Source: an uncultured Bacteroidales bacterium (GTDB lineage Bacteria > Bacteroidota > Bacteroidia > Bacteroidales > JAUNSR01). From it: DNA of 52,662 bases. Positions 25,300 through 35,199 of this stretch are shown here, piece by piece. The notes beneath the pieces are model-generated. The model worked only from the letters and a program-made list of their open reading frames with translations, was not told where the DNA came from and searched no databases. A program made the translations under genes and the position numbers. The number at the start of each line of letters is the position of its first letter. Position 1 is the stretch's first letter. The stretch is from the NCBI GenBank assembly GCA_947074145.1, contig CAMTOJ010000020.1, positions 1-52,662 of the forward strand, in the 5' to 3' direction.

Positions 25300-28200
25300 T
25301 TATCTTTCAGAAGATAAATTCATATTATTCGATTTTTCCTTTCGATTTTTTTCTTTTCTATTCTTATTTAGAAAAACTGAAAAAAGGTCTGTAATAGAAT
25401 TAAAATCCTTTTTAGCCATCACCCCAACACCCTGAGTTGTTAGAGCTGATTTTATGGAATAATTTCTATCATTATAATGATTATATGCCTTAAGCCTTAA
25501 TGTTCCTATTGGGTTTAGTAGATATTCTAAATCAAAATCTCCAATAAATGAGTTTGTATTACTTGAATTTTGATTATCCTTATAACCAAGATTTCCATTA
25601 AAAAGAAGACGATTATTTAACAACTGAGATGATAATGCTAATTGCACTTCTACGTCAGAGAAATCTCCTTTATCGGTTCTAATGTTAGTACCAATATTCC
25701 AATTATCACTTAATTGTCCTAATAGATTATTTAACTGTGAAGATAGAGTAGAGGAGGCTACAGAAGAAAGATCACTATATCTGTTCTGTTGGTTTTGTGT
25801 TACATAATCGGGTGTATAGAACTTATTCAAAACCATTAGATATATTATCTGTTTATTCATCATTTCTTGAGTACCGATGATACTTCTTACTCTTCTATCA
25901 ATATCTTGACTAACAGTAGGTAGATTAATGTCAAAATCCAAGTCAGGTCTCCAAAGATCTCCATTAATATTTAGCAGACATTGTACCGGTACACTTGTTC
26001 TACTTAGTTCTTTAGAATCACTAATGGTTTCATCAAGATCTGAAAGATTGGCAGTTACCTGATAATATGCATTAATATCTAATTGAGTATTAAAAGGATT
26101 GCCCTTAAACTCTACAATACTTCCCTCTTTTATAATAAATTCTCGAGAAAAAATATCTTGGAAATTAAAGTTATAACTACCCTTATTGATATAATAATTA
26201 CCGAAAAGTTTAAATTCATCTATTTTATTATATTCTACACGTAAATTCCCTGTTCCATTACCCTTAATAGCGTCGCCGGATGAAGAGTCCATAATTAGAT
26301 TTACAGTAGATTCAGGTGTGACATCTACTTGCAGAGTTAGATATAGATTATGTTTCTCGATATTTAAATCATTTTCTTTATTATATACTTCAGTGATTGT
26401 ACATACTGAATCTTTGTGAGTAACATCATTGAAGGTTATAAATTGATAATCGCTCGCAGAAACATTATCATTTAGAGCAAAATAAAATTTAGAATTACTT
26501 TTAGTAATACCATTTACATTTATTCTTGTATTTAATGCATCTCCGAATATTCGTGCATTCCCGGCCCCAAATATAGTTCCCCAATATGTGTTATTACTAT
26601 TCTCATCAACATTAAACATTAGAAAGCTATTATTGGTAGGAATATTAATATTTATATCATAAGTAAAGTTCTTGAAGTTATTATATCCAATTTTTCCTTT
26701 TGCATATCCTTGGTTATTATATGCATCACGAATTTTTATATCAGAAATTCCAATACCATTTTCAGTAAAATTTAATGTGTCAGAAATCCTATATCTAGTT
26801 TTTAGAAAATCAATATCAAAAGAAATATTATCAGTCCAAGCCTTGCCTGTAAGATTTAATCCTCTGAATTTACCGAATAACTTCATCTGCGCATCAGCTT
26901 TTCCTTTAATATTCTGGAGTATATTATCGGTCCATATTTTGATAAAAGCAACATTTAGATTTTTTGCATCAAAACTCAAATGTAAAGAGTCTTTTTTAGG
27001 AAGAATGCTACCTTCAATATTCGTAATATCATTATCCGAATTGATAGCACCATTTAAGTAAATGTCTAAATCAGATAATTTAATAACACTTGATATCTTT
27101 AAATCACCCATCATTTCATCGTTATAAGTGAAATTCTTAACATTAAGAGTATCAGTTTTTATTAATATACCTGTTTCTAAATTGTCAAATATATCAATTT
27201 GTCCGGACCCATCACCACCAAACATAATAAAGTCCATGTTAACCATATCGAATATATAATCAAGACTTATATCATCAATAAAAATCGAGAGCGAGTCAGT
27301 TGGGTTCTTTGATAAACAACCGTTTATTTTCAAGTTTTGATGATTATTGAATATACTAACATCATCTATAACCAATCTTGCAGAATCTATTTTGATTGAA
27401 GATTCTTTTATTTTCCATAATGAATCGTTTACAATCACATCTGACGGTAAAATATTTATTGTTGTACTAAATGGAAAATCACCTTTCTTCTTGGTAAAAT
27501 CGGTCGATGCAAATAATGTCCCTTTATAGATATTATTAAAACTATTTTTCCATTCTAATTTTGAATTTAAAGAATTGAACTTAGAAATTGAAGAGAAACT
27601 AATCTCAAGAGGTTCTTTATGTTTATTTAAAATTGTAGATGTAAAATCAAGCGATAAACGTTCGTTTGGAATCTTCAATATCAGATTTGAATTTTTAATA
27701 ATAGTTTTATTATATTGAAAAGAGGGTATATCAGCTTCAAATACTAAGTTAGTCGATGAGATGCTATCATTAAAGTAACCTCTGAAAATACATGCTTCGT
27801 TAAAATCAAAAGGAGTATGTAATATTTTCCAAAGCTTATCAAGAGGCTTTATATTTACATAAAACTCGAAATCATTCTTAGAGGATGATAATTTCTTTAC
27901 ATTAATTTTTTTATCAATAAATGGGAGAGGCTTATTAAGCACACTTTTTAGAGATTTCAATAAAGTTGAAAATGAATATTTTCCATTGATTTGAGCATTT
28001 AATAATTCCGAATATATTCTCAATGATTGAGGCTTTTCATGATTTAATGCTGAAATATTAATATCTCTAATAAAAAACTCATCATAATTATTATATAAAT
28101 GCAAAGAGTCAATATTGATACTTCCTTGAGCATTATCGAAGTTATTACCTATAAAGTCAGATGCTATATTAAAAGACAATTTGGTGTCTTTATATTGAGG

Positions 28201-29799
28201 TGCGATATTTAATTTGTCAAGTGAAATATCTTTGGCTCTTGCAAAGAAATTGAAAAATGAGTTTGCTTTATCAAATTTGATATTACCAACGAGTGACAGT
28301 TTCCCATTATCATCATCAAGATTTAGTAATCCATCAATCTTTTTATTATTAATATCCGCATTATATAAGATATTATTATATTGATAATCCCTATATGTTA
28401 GATCCTTAACTATACCATTAATATTTCCTTTGACAGTTTTAGTTTTTATATCCTGATTTATATTAACGTTTATAGATGTTGATATATTTCCTAAATCTTT
28501 GAAGGATGCAAGCTCTCCAATATTTAGGCCATTCGTATTTACCGAACCTTTATAATTAATAATGGTGTCCTCTTTGTTTATTAAAATATCTGTTTTTATC
28601 GAACCAATTTTGGTCGAAAGATTTCCAAAGGCAACCAGGTTATTAATAAAACCGGAAATTTCTCCTGTAAAATTAATGTCACCTAATTTATTCAGTGGTT
28701 CTTTGTATTTATTGTCAGCTATCAATTGAGAGATAACAGAGATACATTTATTTGATAAATAACAACTCTTTAGCTGTCCAAAGAGATAAGCATCATATCC
28801 CTTCTCTAGATCACTGATATATGCATTTCCGTTAATGTCAATTTCATTGACTGCTTTTATATTAAAGTCAGAAATAGATAAGTCATTTATATAACCATTC
28901 GATTTTAAATGAAAAAACAACGGTTTTGAAAAATTCCCCAGTCTATTATCAAAGGATGAGAATTCCTTCAAATCAACATCTTTTGCTGTCAAATCAATAT
29001 CCAGAAATAAACTGTCTAAAATATTCTTATCATTACGATCCTCTTTTAATTTTACTTGGAGATTATTGAACTTAAAAAGTGACTTATTCCCAACAATTTT
29101 AAAGTCAGAAAAATCATAAGAATTATAATTGGAATGTAAATTGAAGGATATGTTTTTGAAATAAAGACCTTTAGATTCTCTGAAAGATACTCTTTTAACC
29201 TTGATGTCTAAACTGTCTTTATTAAGTGCATTAAAAAACACCGTTGTATTTAAATTAGATAAATTGATGTGATTTTTGTCAAATTTATCATCAATTGAAG
29301 GGTAGTTATAATCATCAAATCTAAAACAACTTTGTCGTATAAATATTGATTTTACATTAACGAAAAATGAGCTTGATTGTTTTTTTTCACTTGAAAACAT
29401 ATCAATCAAACGTTTTATATTTATTTCTGATTCTCCATTTTTTTTATTTATATATATATCCGCTTTAGATAGATGTATGGAGGAGATTGTAAGCTTCAAA
29501 TCTTTTAATTCAGTTAAATCAAGACCTACTGAAATTTTATTGATATGAGATAAAGTATCATTGTTATTATCTAATACGGTAAGATTAGACAAGGAGAATT
29601 TATTAAAAGGATGGATTTTTATATTTTCTATTGAAACTTTAGAATCAATAAGCTCTGAAATCTCTTTGATGGCTATATCTCGAATACTATTTTGGATATA
29701 AGGAATACTAAGGGTTATGTATAGAAATATATATATCGATATAAATCCGATAACCGCTATAAATAGTAATTTATTTATATATTCAAGAAAATGCCTCAT
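25300..29799 (-). CDS. TamB-like translocation/assembly module protein
   Basis: 1499 residues. A single N-terminal membrane anchor (about 12-35, LLFIAVIGFISIYIFLYITLSI) is followed by an AsmA-like start (KEISELIDSKVSIENIKIHPFNKFSL). A very long repetitive beta-strand body follows, typical of bridge-like lipid-transport proteins. The C-terminal TamB domain (DUF490) covers about the last 350 residues, with KGNGTGNLRVEYN, VIEFKGNPFNTQLDINAYY-like strands and IIYLMVLNKFYTPDY. Such proteins span the periplasm and are implicated in phospholipid transport or outer-membrane assembly. No tamA or tsaD neighbour is present. The gene stands alone; the downstream 1.2 kb is degenerate. Confidence 0.9.
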   Translation of the reverse strand: MRHFLEYINKLLFIAVIGFISIYIFLYITLSIPYIQNSIRDIAIKEISELIDSKVSIENIKIHPFNKFSLSNLTVLDNNNDTLSHINKISVGLDLTELKDLKLTISSIHLSKADIYINKKNGESEINIKRLIDMFSSEKKQSSSFFVNVKSIFIRQSCFRFDDYNYPSIDDKFDKNHINLSNLNTTVFFNALNKDSLDIKVKRVSFRESKGLYFKNISFNLHSNYNSYDFSDFKIVGNKSLFKFNNLQVKLKEDRNDKNILDSLFLDIDLTAKDVDLKEFSSFDNRLGNFSKPLFFHLKSNGYINDLSISDFNIKAVNEIDINGNAYISDLEKGYDAYLFGQLKSCYLSNKCISVISQLIADNKYKEPLNKLGDINFTGEISGFINNLVAFGNLSTKIGSIKTDILINKEDTIINYKGSVNTNGLNIGELASFKDLGNISTSINVNINQDIKTKTVKGNINGIVKDLTYRDYQYNNILYNADINNKKIDGLLNLDDDNGKLSLVGNIKFDKANSFFNFFARAKDISLDKLNIAPQYKDTKLSFNIASDFIGNNFDNAQGSINIDSLHLYNNYDEFFIRDINISALNHEKPQSLRIYSELLNAQINGKYSFSTLLKSLKSVLNKPLPFIDKKINVKKLSSSKNDFEFYVNIKPLDKLWKILHTPFDFNEACIFRGYFNDSISSTNLVFEADIPSFQYNKTIIKNSNLILKIPNERLSLDFTSTILNKHKEPLEISFSSISKFNSLNSKLEWKNSFNNIYKGTLFASTDFTKKKGDFPFSTTINILPSDVIVNDSLWKIKESSIKIDSARLVIDDVSIFNNHQNLKINGCLSKNPTDSLSIFIDDISLDYIFDMVNMDFIMFGGDGSGQIDIFDNLETGILIKTDTLNVKNFTYNDEMMGDLKISSVIKLSDLDIYLNGAINSDNDITNIEGSILPKKDSLHLSFDAKNLNVAFIKIWTDNILQNIKGKADAQMKLFGKFRGLNLTGKAWTDNISFDIDFLKTRYRISDTLNFTENGIGISDIKIRDAYNNQGYAKGKIGYNNFKNFTYDININIPTNNSFLMFNVDENSNNTYWGTIFGAGNARIFGDALNTRINVNGITKSNSKFYFALNDNVSASDYQFITFNDVTHKDSVCTITEVYNKENDLNIEKHNLYLTLQVDVTPESTVNLIMDSSSGDAIKGNGTGNLRVEYNKIDEFKLFGNYYINKGSYNFNFQDIFSREFIIKEGSIVEFKGNPFNTQLDINAYYQVTANLSDLDETISDSKELSRTSVPVQCLLNINGDLWRPDLDFDINLPTVSQDIDRRVRSIIGTQEMMNKQIIYLMVLNKFYTPDYVTQNQQNRYSDLSSVASSTLSSQLNNLLGQLSDNWNIGTNIRTDKGDFSDVEVQLALSSQLLNNRLLFNGNLGYKDNQNSSNTNSFIGDFDLEYLLNPIGTLRLKAYNHYNDRNYSIKSALTTQGVGVMAKKDFNSITDLFSVFLNKNRKEKNRKEKSNNMNLSSER

Positions 29800-29925
29800 A
29801 ATTATAACTACAAATTTAACTCATAATTATGGGATATAGCCTAAAATGAAAAGTAATTCTAATATATTAATAAACAGAAAATTCAAATTCTCTTACAAAT
29901 GAATAACTATTATAATAAAAAAATA

Positions 29926-29983
29926 AAAAAGGCTGAAAATAATTTTTTTGATAAACAAAAATAATCATAATCAGCCCTCAATA
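29926..29983 (-). terminator. Possible terminator after the second ECF sigma gene
   Basis: Minus-strand GGGCTGA (from 29977) pairs with TCAGCC (to 29931) across an AT-rich imperfect stem, followed by TTTTTTATTTTTTT. The GC stem is only 6 bp, so strength is uncertain. Confidence 0.5.
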
Positions 29984-29996
29984 AAAAATCATAAGT

Positions 29997-30509
29997 CTAT
30001 TTATAATCCTTAAGCATTTCTTGTAGTCTTTGTCTTGCAAAGAAAATTCTACTTTTTACTGTGCCTAAAGGAAGATTCATTTTATTAGCGATCTCATGAT
30101 ATTTATACCCTGCAACATGCATGGAAAAAGGTATTTTATACTCATCGGCAAATCCATTAATGGCTTTAGTTATCTCTTTTACCGTATATGACCCTTCAGG
30201 TGTGTCAAATCCGGATTCTTGAGGAAGATTTAGATGATACAAATCTTCTGTTTGATCGACTACTGTTTGATTCCTTACAATGCGTCTATAATTATTAATG
30301 AAGATATTCCTCATTATTGTAAAAACCCAACCCTTGAAATTAACGTTGTCTATATATTTATCACAGTTGTCCAACGCCTTAAGGGTTGTATCCTGTAATA
30401 AATCTTTAGCTTCTTCTCTGTTAGAGGTGAGCATATACGCAAAATTTAATAGGTTATCTTGTAAGCCCAATAATCTATTTTTAAAATCGTCAATGTTTAC
30501 TGTTTCCAT
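29997..30509 (-). CDS. ECF-type RNA polymerase sigma factor (second)
   Basis: 170 residues with region 2 at about 15-80 (LLNFAYMLTSNREEAKDLLQ, NFKGWVFTIMRNIFINNYRR) and region 4 at about 115-165 (IPFSMHVAGYKYHEIANKMN, PLGTVKSRIFFARQRLQEML). It is the conserved Bacteroidota single-gene ECF type: no anti-sigma gene is adjacent, unlike the operon at 1789. It lies between tamB (same strand, 197 bp downstream across a hairpin) and the divergent nfeD-like gene. Related sigma factors in Porphyromonas act in stress or secretion control, but equivalence here is not shown. Confidence 0.93.
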   Translation of the reverse strand: METVNIDDFKNRLLGLQDNLLNFAYMLTSNREEAKDLLQDTTLKALDNCDKYIDNVNFKGWVFTIMRNIFINNYRRIVRNQTVVDQTEDLYHLNLPQESGFDTPEGSYTVKEITKAINGFADEYKIPFSMHVAGYKYHEIANKMNLPLGTVKSRIFFARQRLQEMLKDYK

Positions 30510-30668
30510 AGCATGGTCCTTTATTAAATGAAGAATTCGAAATTATAACGGTGCAGAAGTTTGAAAGGTTTCTCCATTTTACTTTAATTCAGAACTTTTA
30601 CTTATTAGTGTTTAAAATGTTATAGTTTATTACATTAGAATACAAATAATTTAAGGTATTAAAATCAC

Positions 30669-30676
30669 TATATTTG
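30669..30676 (+). promoter_or_regulatory. -7 promoter box (TATATTTG) of the nfeD operon
   Basis: TATATTTG matches TAnnTTTG and lies 44 bp before the ATG at 30720. No clear -33 box was found. Confidence 0.5.
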
Positions 30677-30719
30677 TTTCCTGATTACCTCTGAATTATA
30701 ATATGTTTAAATTTGTTAT

Positions 30720-32105
30720 ATGAATAAGCAAGTTTTTATATCTCTTTTCTCTTTTTTCCTAATAGGAATTAACACAATTTTCTCACAGGAAGAAATTTTC
30801 TATCAAATAGACCTTAAAAAGGAGATTGGTAGTACGACTTGGATATATGTTAAAAAAGGATTAGCCGAAGCCAATGATCTGAATGCCAGCCATGTAATAA
30901 TAAATATGAATACATATGGAGGAACTGTTATTCATGCCGATTCTATAAGATCAGCCATTCTAAATAGTGAAATTCCAATTTATGTGTTTATAGATAACAA
31001 TGCCGCATCTGCAGGTGCTTTGATAGCTATAGCATGTGATTCGATATATATGAAAAAGGGGGCTAACATTGGAGCTGCTACTGTTGTTAATCAAACAGGA
31101 GAAGCAATGCCTGACAAATATCAATCCTATATGCGATCTACTATCCGTTCTACGGCTGAAGCAAAAGGTAAGGATACTATATATATAAACGGAAAACAAC
31201 AATTGCAGTGGAGAAGAGATCCTTTAATAGCTGAAGCGATGGTTGATCAAAGAATAGTTGTCCCGGGGTTGATTGATTCAACTATGGTGCTTACTTTTAC
31301 AACAGAAGAGGCCATAAAGCATGGATTTTGTGAAGGAGAAGCAAAGAGTATTGATGATATTATAGAAAACAAATTAAATATACATGATTATAAAGTTATT
31401 AGCTATACTCCATCAAAACTGGATAATATATTGGGTTGGTTGACATCTCCTATTGTTCAGTCTGCGTTAATAATGATAATTTTTCTCGGTATTTTTCATG
31501 AATTAAAAACACCAGGAATAGGAATAGCCGGTATTGCCGCTTTAATTGCATCAATCTTATATTTTTCACCTCTCTTTATGGAGGGATTAGCAGAATACTG
31601 GGAAATTATTTTATTTATAGTTGGATTAGCTTTAATTATAGTTGAAATATTTGCCTTCCCCGGTTTTGGAATAATAGGTTTAATAGGGATTGTAGTAATG
31701 TTGGCAGGACTTATTTTTTCACTTGTCAATAATGTGAATTTTTCTTTTGAAGAGGTTTCAATTCCAGACTTTAGAAAATCTATATATACTGTCATTTCAG
31801 GAATAGTATTATCGGTTATAGTTATTATAATCTCAATCAGCAGATTTGGAAAAAAAGGAATGTTACGACGTGCCTCATTGACAAAGGAAGAAAAAATTGA
31901 AGACGGATATATAGTAGTTAATCCTAATTTGTTTAATCTTATTAATAAAGAGGGTATATCTCAAACGATATTAAGACCCTCAGGGAAAATTATTATAGAT
32001 AATGAATATTATGACGCCGTTTCTTTATATGGATATATTGAACCGTCATCAAAAATTAAAGTTGTAAAATTTGAGAATTCACAATTATATGTTGTGAAAA
32101 TATAG
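30720..32105 (+). CDS. NfeD-family membrane serine protease (ClpP-like)
   Basis: 461 residues. A signal peptide (ISLFSFFLIGINTIFSQ) leads to a ClpP/SppA-like protease domain at about 25-225, with Ser97 in NNAASAGALIAIACD and Lys133 in MPDKYQSYMRS as the Ser-Lys dyad, matching the NfeD proteases. Four to five membrane helices follow at about 240-375, and a soluble OB-fold NfeD domain ends the protein (GISQTILRPSGKIIID). The family partners SPFH/stomatin proteins in membrane quality control; the usual adjacent SPFH gene is not present here. It heads an operon with kdsB 17 nt downstream. Confidence 0.92.
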   Translation: MNKQVFISLFSFFLIGINTIFSQEEIFYQIDLKKEIGSTTWIYVKKGLAEANDLNASHVIINMNTYGGTVIHADSIRSAILNSEIPIYVFIDNNAASAGALIAIACDSIYMKKGANIGAATVVNQTGEAMPDKYQSYMRSTIRSTAEAKGKDTIYINGKQQLQWRRDPLIAEAMVDQRIVVPGLIDSTMVLTFTTEEAIKHGFCEGEAKSIDDIIENKLNIHDYKVISYTPSKLDNILGWLTSPIVQSALIMIIFLGIFHELKTPGIGIAGIAALIASILYFSPLFMEGLAEYWEIILFIVGLALIIVEIFAFPGFGIIGLIGIVVMLAGLIFSLVNNVNFSFEEVSIPDFRKSIYTVISGIVLSVIVIIISISRFGKKGMLRRASLTKEEKIEDGYIVVNPNLFNLINKEGISQTILRPSGKIIIDNEYYDAVSLYGYIEPSSKIKVVKFENSQLYVVKI

Positions 32106-32122
32106 AATTAAAAAAACATATT

Positions 32123-32881
32123 ATGACCAAATTTATAGGGATAATTCCTGCCAGATATGCATCTACACGTTTTCCGGCTAAACCCTTGGCTGAATTGAAT
32201 GGTAAAACTATTATTCAAAGAGTATATGAGAATGTATCAGGTCTCCTTGATGAAGTTGTTGTTGCAACAGATGATCAAAGAATCTTTGATGAAGTAAAAA
32301 GATTCTCCGGAAATGTTATAATGACTTCTACCGATCATCAAAGTGGAACTGATAGATGTTATGAAGCGTATATAAATTATGATTCTAAAGCTGATGTAAT
32401 AATAAATATTCAGGGAGATGAACCTTTTATTCACAAAGATCAAATTCAAGCAATTAAAGATTGTTTTCTCGATAAAGAAACTGATATAGCAACATTGGTT
32501 AAACCTTTTTCAGAACAAGATTCATGGGAGGTTTTATCGAATCCCAATTCTCCAAAAGTAGTTTTCAATAATAATAGAGAAGCTTTATTATTTAGTCGTT
32601 CTGTAATTCCATTTGTAAGGAATTATCCGCAAAATGAATGGACTAAACATCAAATCTTTTATAAACACATTGGTATATATGCTTACAAATCAATTGTATT
32701 GAAAGAAATTACCAATCTTAATCAATCTAATTTAGAGATTGCTGAATCATTAGAACAATTACGTTGGCTGGAAGCTGGCTACAAAATAAAAGTCGGAATA
32801 ACCGATATTGAAACAATAGGAATTGATACTCCTGAAGATCTCGAAAGAGCAATAAAATTTTTAGAACATAATCAAAGATAA
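32123..32881 (+). CDS. kdsB: 3-deoxy-manno-octulosonate cytidylyltransferase
   Basis: 252 residues. IIPARYASTRFPAKPLAELN is the N-terminal nucleotide-binding signature, with NIQGDEPFI and ETIGIDTPEDLERA as further KdsB motifs. It activates Kdo as CMP-Kdo for lipopolysaccharide core synthesis in the cytoplasm. It starts 17 nt after the nfeD-like gene and ends 6 nt before the M16 gene, so the four genes to 35199 form one operon of envelope function. Confidence 0.97.
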   Translation: MTKFIGIIPARYASTRFPAKPLAELNGKTIIQRVYENVSGLLDEVVVATDDQRIFDEVKRFSGNVIMTSTDHQSGTDRCYEAYINYDSKADVIINIQGDEPFIHKDQIQAIKDCFLDKETDIATLVKPFSEQDSWEVLSNPNSPKVVFNNNREALLFSRSVIPFVRNYPQNEWTKHQIFYKHIGIYAYKSIVLKEITNLNQSNLEIAESLEQLRWLEAGYKIKVGITDIETIGIDTPEDLERAIKFLEHNQR

Positions 32882-32887
32882 AATTTA

Positions 32888-34171
32888 ATGAAATTAGATA
32901 GAACACAAACACCGGTGATAGAGAAAATGACGTCTGTCAATATTGCCCAGCCTCAACAATATATCGCACCCAATGGCGTTAAATTTAAGATATTCAATAT
33001 CGTCCCACAAGATATGATTAGAATAGATTTGATGTTCTCTGCCGGAAAATGGGAGCAAAAAAAGCTGCTTGTCTCTATGTTTACCAATATGTTATTAAAA
33101 GAGGGAACCAATAAATTAAAATCCACAGAGATAACTAATGCTTTAGATTTTTGTGGAGCTTCGCTACAATGTTCTGCAACTTTTCATAATTCATATGTAA
33201 CACTATATACGTTAAACAAGCATCTTGAGCAACTGTTGCCCATATTAAATGACCTTGTGAAGAATCCGACTTTTCCGGAAGAGGAATTTAATGTTCTGAG
33301 AACAAAAAGAAAACAATCATTTTTAATAGATAACCAAAAGGTTGATGTTCAAAGTTATAATAAATATGTAGAGTTATTATTCGGGAAAAATTATCCTTAT
33401 GGTACTTACGCAGAAGCCTCTGATTTTGATAATATAACAACCGAAGATTTAAAAGAATATCATTCATCTTTTTATAATTCCGACAATTGTAATATTATAT
33501 TAACAGGTAATATTTCAGAAGAAACTATAAAGTCGATAGAAGCTTATTTTGGAAAAGAAAAATGGGGAAATCCTTCTATCTCAGAATCAAAAAACTTTTC
33601 ACTTCAAGAATCACAACCCGGTAAATATTTTATAGAGAAGACTGATGCTCTTCAATCATCTGTGAGAATTGGAATTATGACAATAGGTCGATTGCATCCC
33701 GATTATCCATATCTAAGAGTTGTTAATACTATACTTGGAGGATATTTTGGAAGTCGCTTGATGTCGAATATCAGAGAAGATAAAGGCTATACCTATGGTA
33801 TTGGATCTGCCATTACAACATTAAAAAACGCATCATATCTAACTGTATCTTCTCAAACCGGGAATGAATATCGTGATCTTTTGATTAAAGAGGTTTTTTA
33901 CGAAATAGAACGTTTGAAAACTGAAATAATATCAGATGAAGAACTTGATATTGTAAAAGGTTATCTGATGGGAGAGATGCAACGATTATTCGATGGACCT
34001 TTTTCAACCGCTGATGCATTTCAGGCATTAATCGCTAACTCGATGGAGGTGGATTATTATTATAATATGATAGAGGCAATAAAGAATATCACTCCTGAAA
34101 TTGTAAAAGAAATCGCAAATAAATATCTTATCACAGATAAATTCTTTACTGTGATTTGTGGTGCTAAATAA
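32888..34171 (+). CDS. M16-family (insulinase-like) protein lacking the zinc motif
   Basis: 427 residues with the two-domain M16 fold. The place of the zinc motif HxxEH reads SMFTNMLLKEGT, with M64, N67 and M68 replacing His, Glu and His, so it cannot bind catalytic zinc. The C-terminal half keeps the R/Y element of the family (SRLMSNIREDKGYTYGIGS), as in the non-catalytic subunits of mitochondrial processing peptidase and bacterial M16 pairs. It probably works with an active M16 partner encoded elsewhere. It lies between kdsB and a glycosyltransferase. No signal peptide is visible, which is unusual for periplasmic M16 proteins and suggests a cytoplasmic place. Confidence 0.88.
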   Translation: MKLDRTQTPVIEKMTSVNIAQPQQYIAPNGVKFKIFNIVPQDMIRIDLMFSAGKWEQKKLLVSMFTNMLLKEGTNKLKSTEITNALDFCGASLQCSATFHNSYVTLYTLNKHLEQLLPILNDLVKNPTFPEEEFNVLRTKRKQSFLIDNQKVDVQSYNKYVELLFGKNYPYGTYAEASDFDNITTEDLKEYHSSFYNSDNCNIILTGNISEETIKSIEAYFGKEKWGNPSISESKNFSLQESQPGKYFIEKTDALQSSVRIGIMTIGRLHPDYPYLRVVNTILGGYFGSRLMSNIREDKGYTYGIGSAITTLKNASYLTVSSQTGNEYRDLLIKEVFYEIERLKTEIISDEELDIVKGYLMGEMQRLFDGPFSTADAFQALIANSMEVDYYYNMIEAIKNITPEIVKEIANKYLITDKFFTVICGAK

Positions 34172-34179
34172 TTCTGTTA

Positions 34180-35199
34180 ATGGATATCTGTATATCTTTT
34201 CTTATACTTACTTATAACACCGATGAGTGGTTGTTGAAGCGTTGTCTTGACTCAATATTGTCACAAGATCTGAAAATATCTTATGAAATAATTATTGTAG
34301 ACGATGGTTCAACAATCTCTCCTTGTGATTTCATAGAATCATATAATTGTAAACTTATTCGTTACTTTGAACGTAAATCAGGAGGGCGAGGCCCCGGAGC
34401 AGCACGTAATGTAGCTATTAATATGGCTAAAGGAGAATATCTGACTTTTGTTGATAGTGATGACTATTTATTTCCTAATACCTTTGATAAGGTTTTATCC
34501 GAGTTATCCTCAAATAAATACCCCGATATCCTTCGTTTTAATTTCCGCAAAACAAAAAATAATGATGTTGAAAAGATTGAAAATAAGAATATTGAGATCA
34601 GTCAATATAATCAAGGTGTAGAATATGTAATCAATAATAATCTTTTAGGAGCAAATTGCGGTTATTTGATAAAAAAGAAAGTTATTATTGACAACTCAAT
34701 AACTTTTATCGAAAATATCTTTCATGAGGATGAAGACTTTATAACAAGATTATTTTTCTATGCCGGAGCTATTATTGATACAAACATTGTTGCATATGCC
34801 TATTATATAAGACCTAACTCTATTGTTAATAATCAAACTTCTAATTCAACACAAAAAAGAATAGATGATTTTCTTATATCGTTAGAATCTGTTACAAGGC
34901 TTAAATCTTCATACTTATATACAACGTCCGGCTTACATAAAGAAGCATTGAATAAAAAGATTACTTTTCTTACAATTGACTTTTTAATAAAAATAACAAA
35001 AGCCAATCTTTCAAAAGTGATCTTTGATGAGTATATCAATAAATTACAATCTCTTAATTTATTACCATTACCTAAATCGAGTAATTATGGTATTAAATAT
35101 CTTTTGTTTAAAACAATTTTGATACTCCCTTTTTCATATAGTTTACTTGCAACCACTATATCAATTAATGGCTTCATTAAATCGAAAGAGAAACTATAA
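34180..35199 (+). CDS. Family 2 glycosyltransferase
   Basis: 339 residues. The GT-A domain starts at once (ISFLILTYNTDEWLLKRCLD), with EIIIVDDGS and a DxD in LTFVDSDDYLF, and the acceptor-side motif HEDEDFITRLFFYAG. A hydrophobic C-terminal segment (FKTILILPFSYSLLATTISI) may attach it to the membrane. Sugar donor and acceptor cannot be told; the kdsB neighbour suggests surface glycan or LPS. It ends one base before the convergent hydrogenase protease gene with no clear terminator between. Confidence 0.92.
   Translation: MDICISFLILTYNTDEWLLKRCLDSILSQDLKISYEIIIVDDGSTISPCDFIESYNCKLIRYFERKSGGRGPGAARNVAINMAKGEYLTFVDSDDYLFPNTFDKVLSELSSNKYPDILRFNFRKTKNNDVEKIENKNIEISQYNQGVEYVINNNLLGANCGYLIKKKVIIDNSITFIENIFHEDEDFITRLFFYAGAIIDTNIVAYAYYIRPNSIVNNQTSNSTQKRIDDFLISLESVTRLKSSYLYTTSGLHKEALNKKITFLTIDFLIKITKANLSKVIFDEYINKLQSLNLLPLPKSSNYGIKYLLFKTILILPFSYSLLATTISINGFIKSKEKL

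Noticed and set aside
25187..25435. Plus-strand ORF of 82 codons beginning in the gene-poor region
   Set aside because: Its second half is antisense to the well-supported tamB C-terminus, and its Phe/Leu/Ser-rich composition is that of a shadow frame.
26672..27061. Plus-strand ORF of 129 codons inside tamB
   Set aside because: Antisense to tamB; Phe/Ser/Pro-rich shadow composition without any motif.
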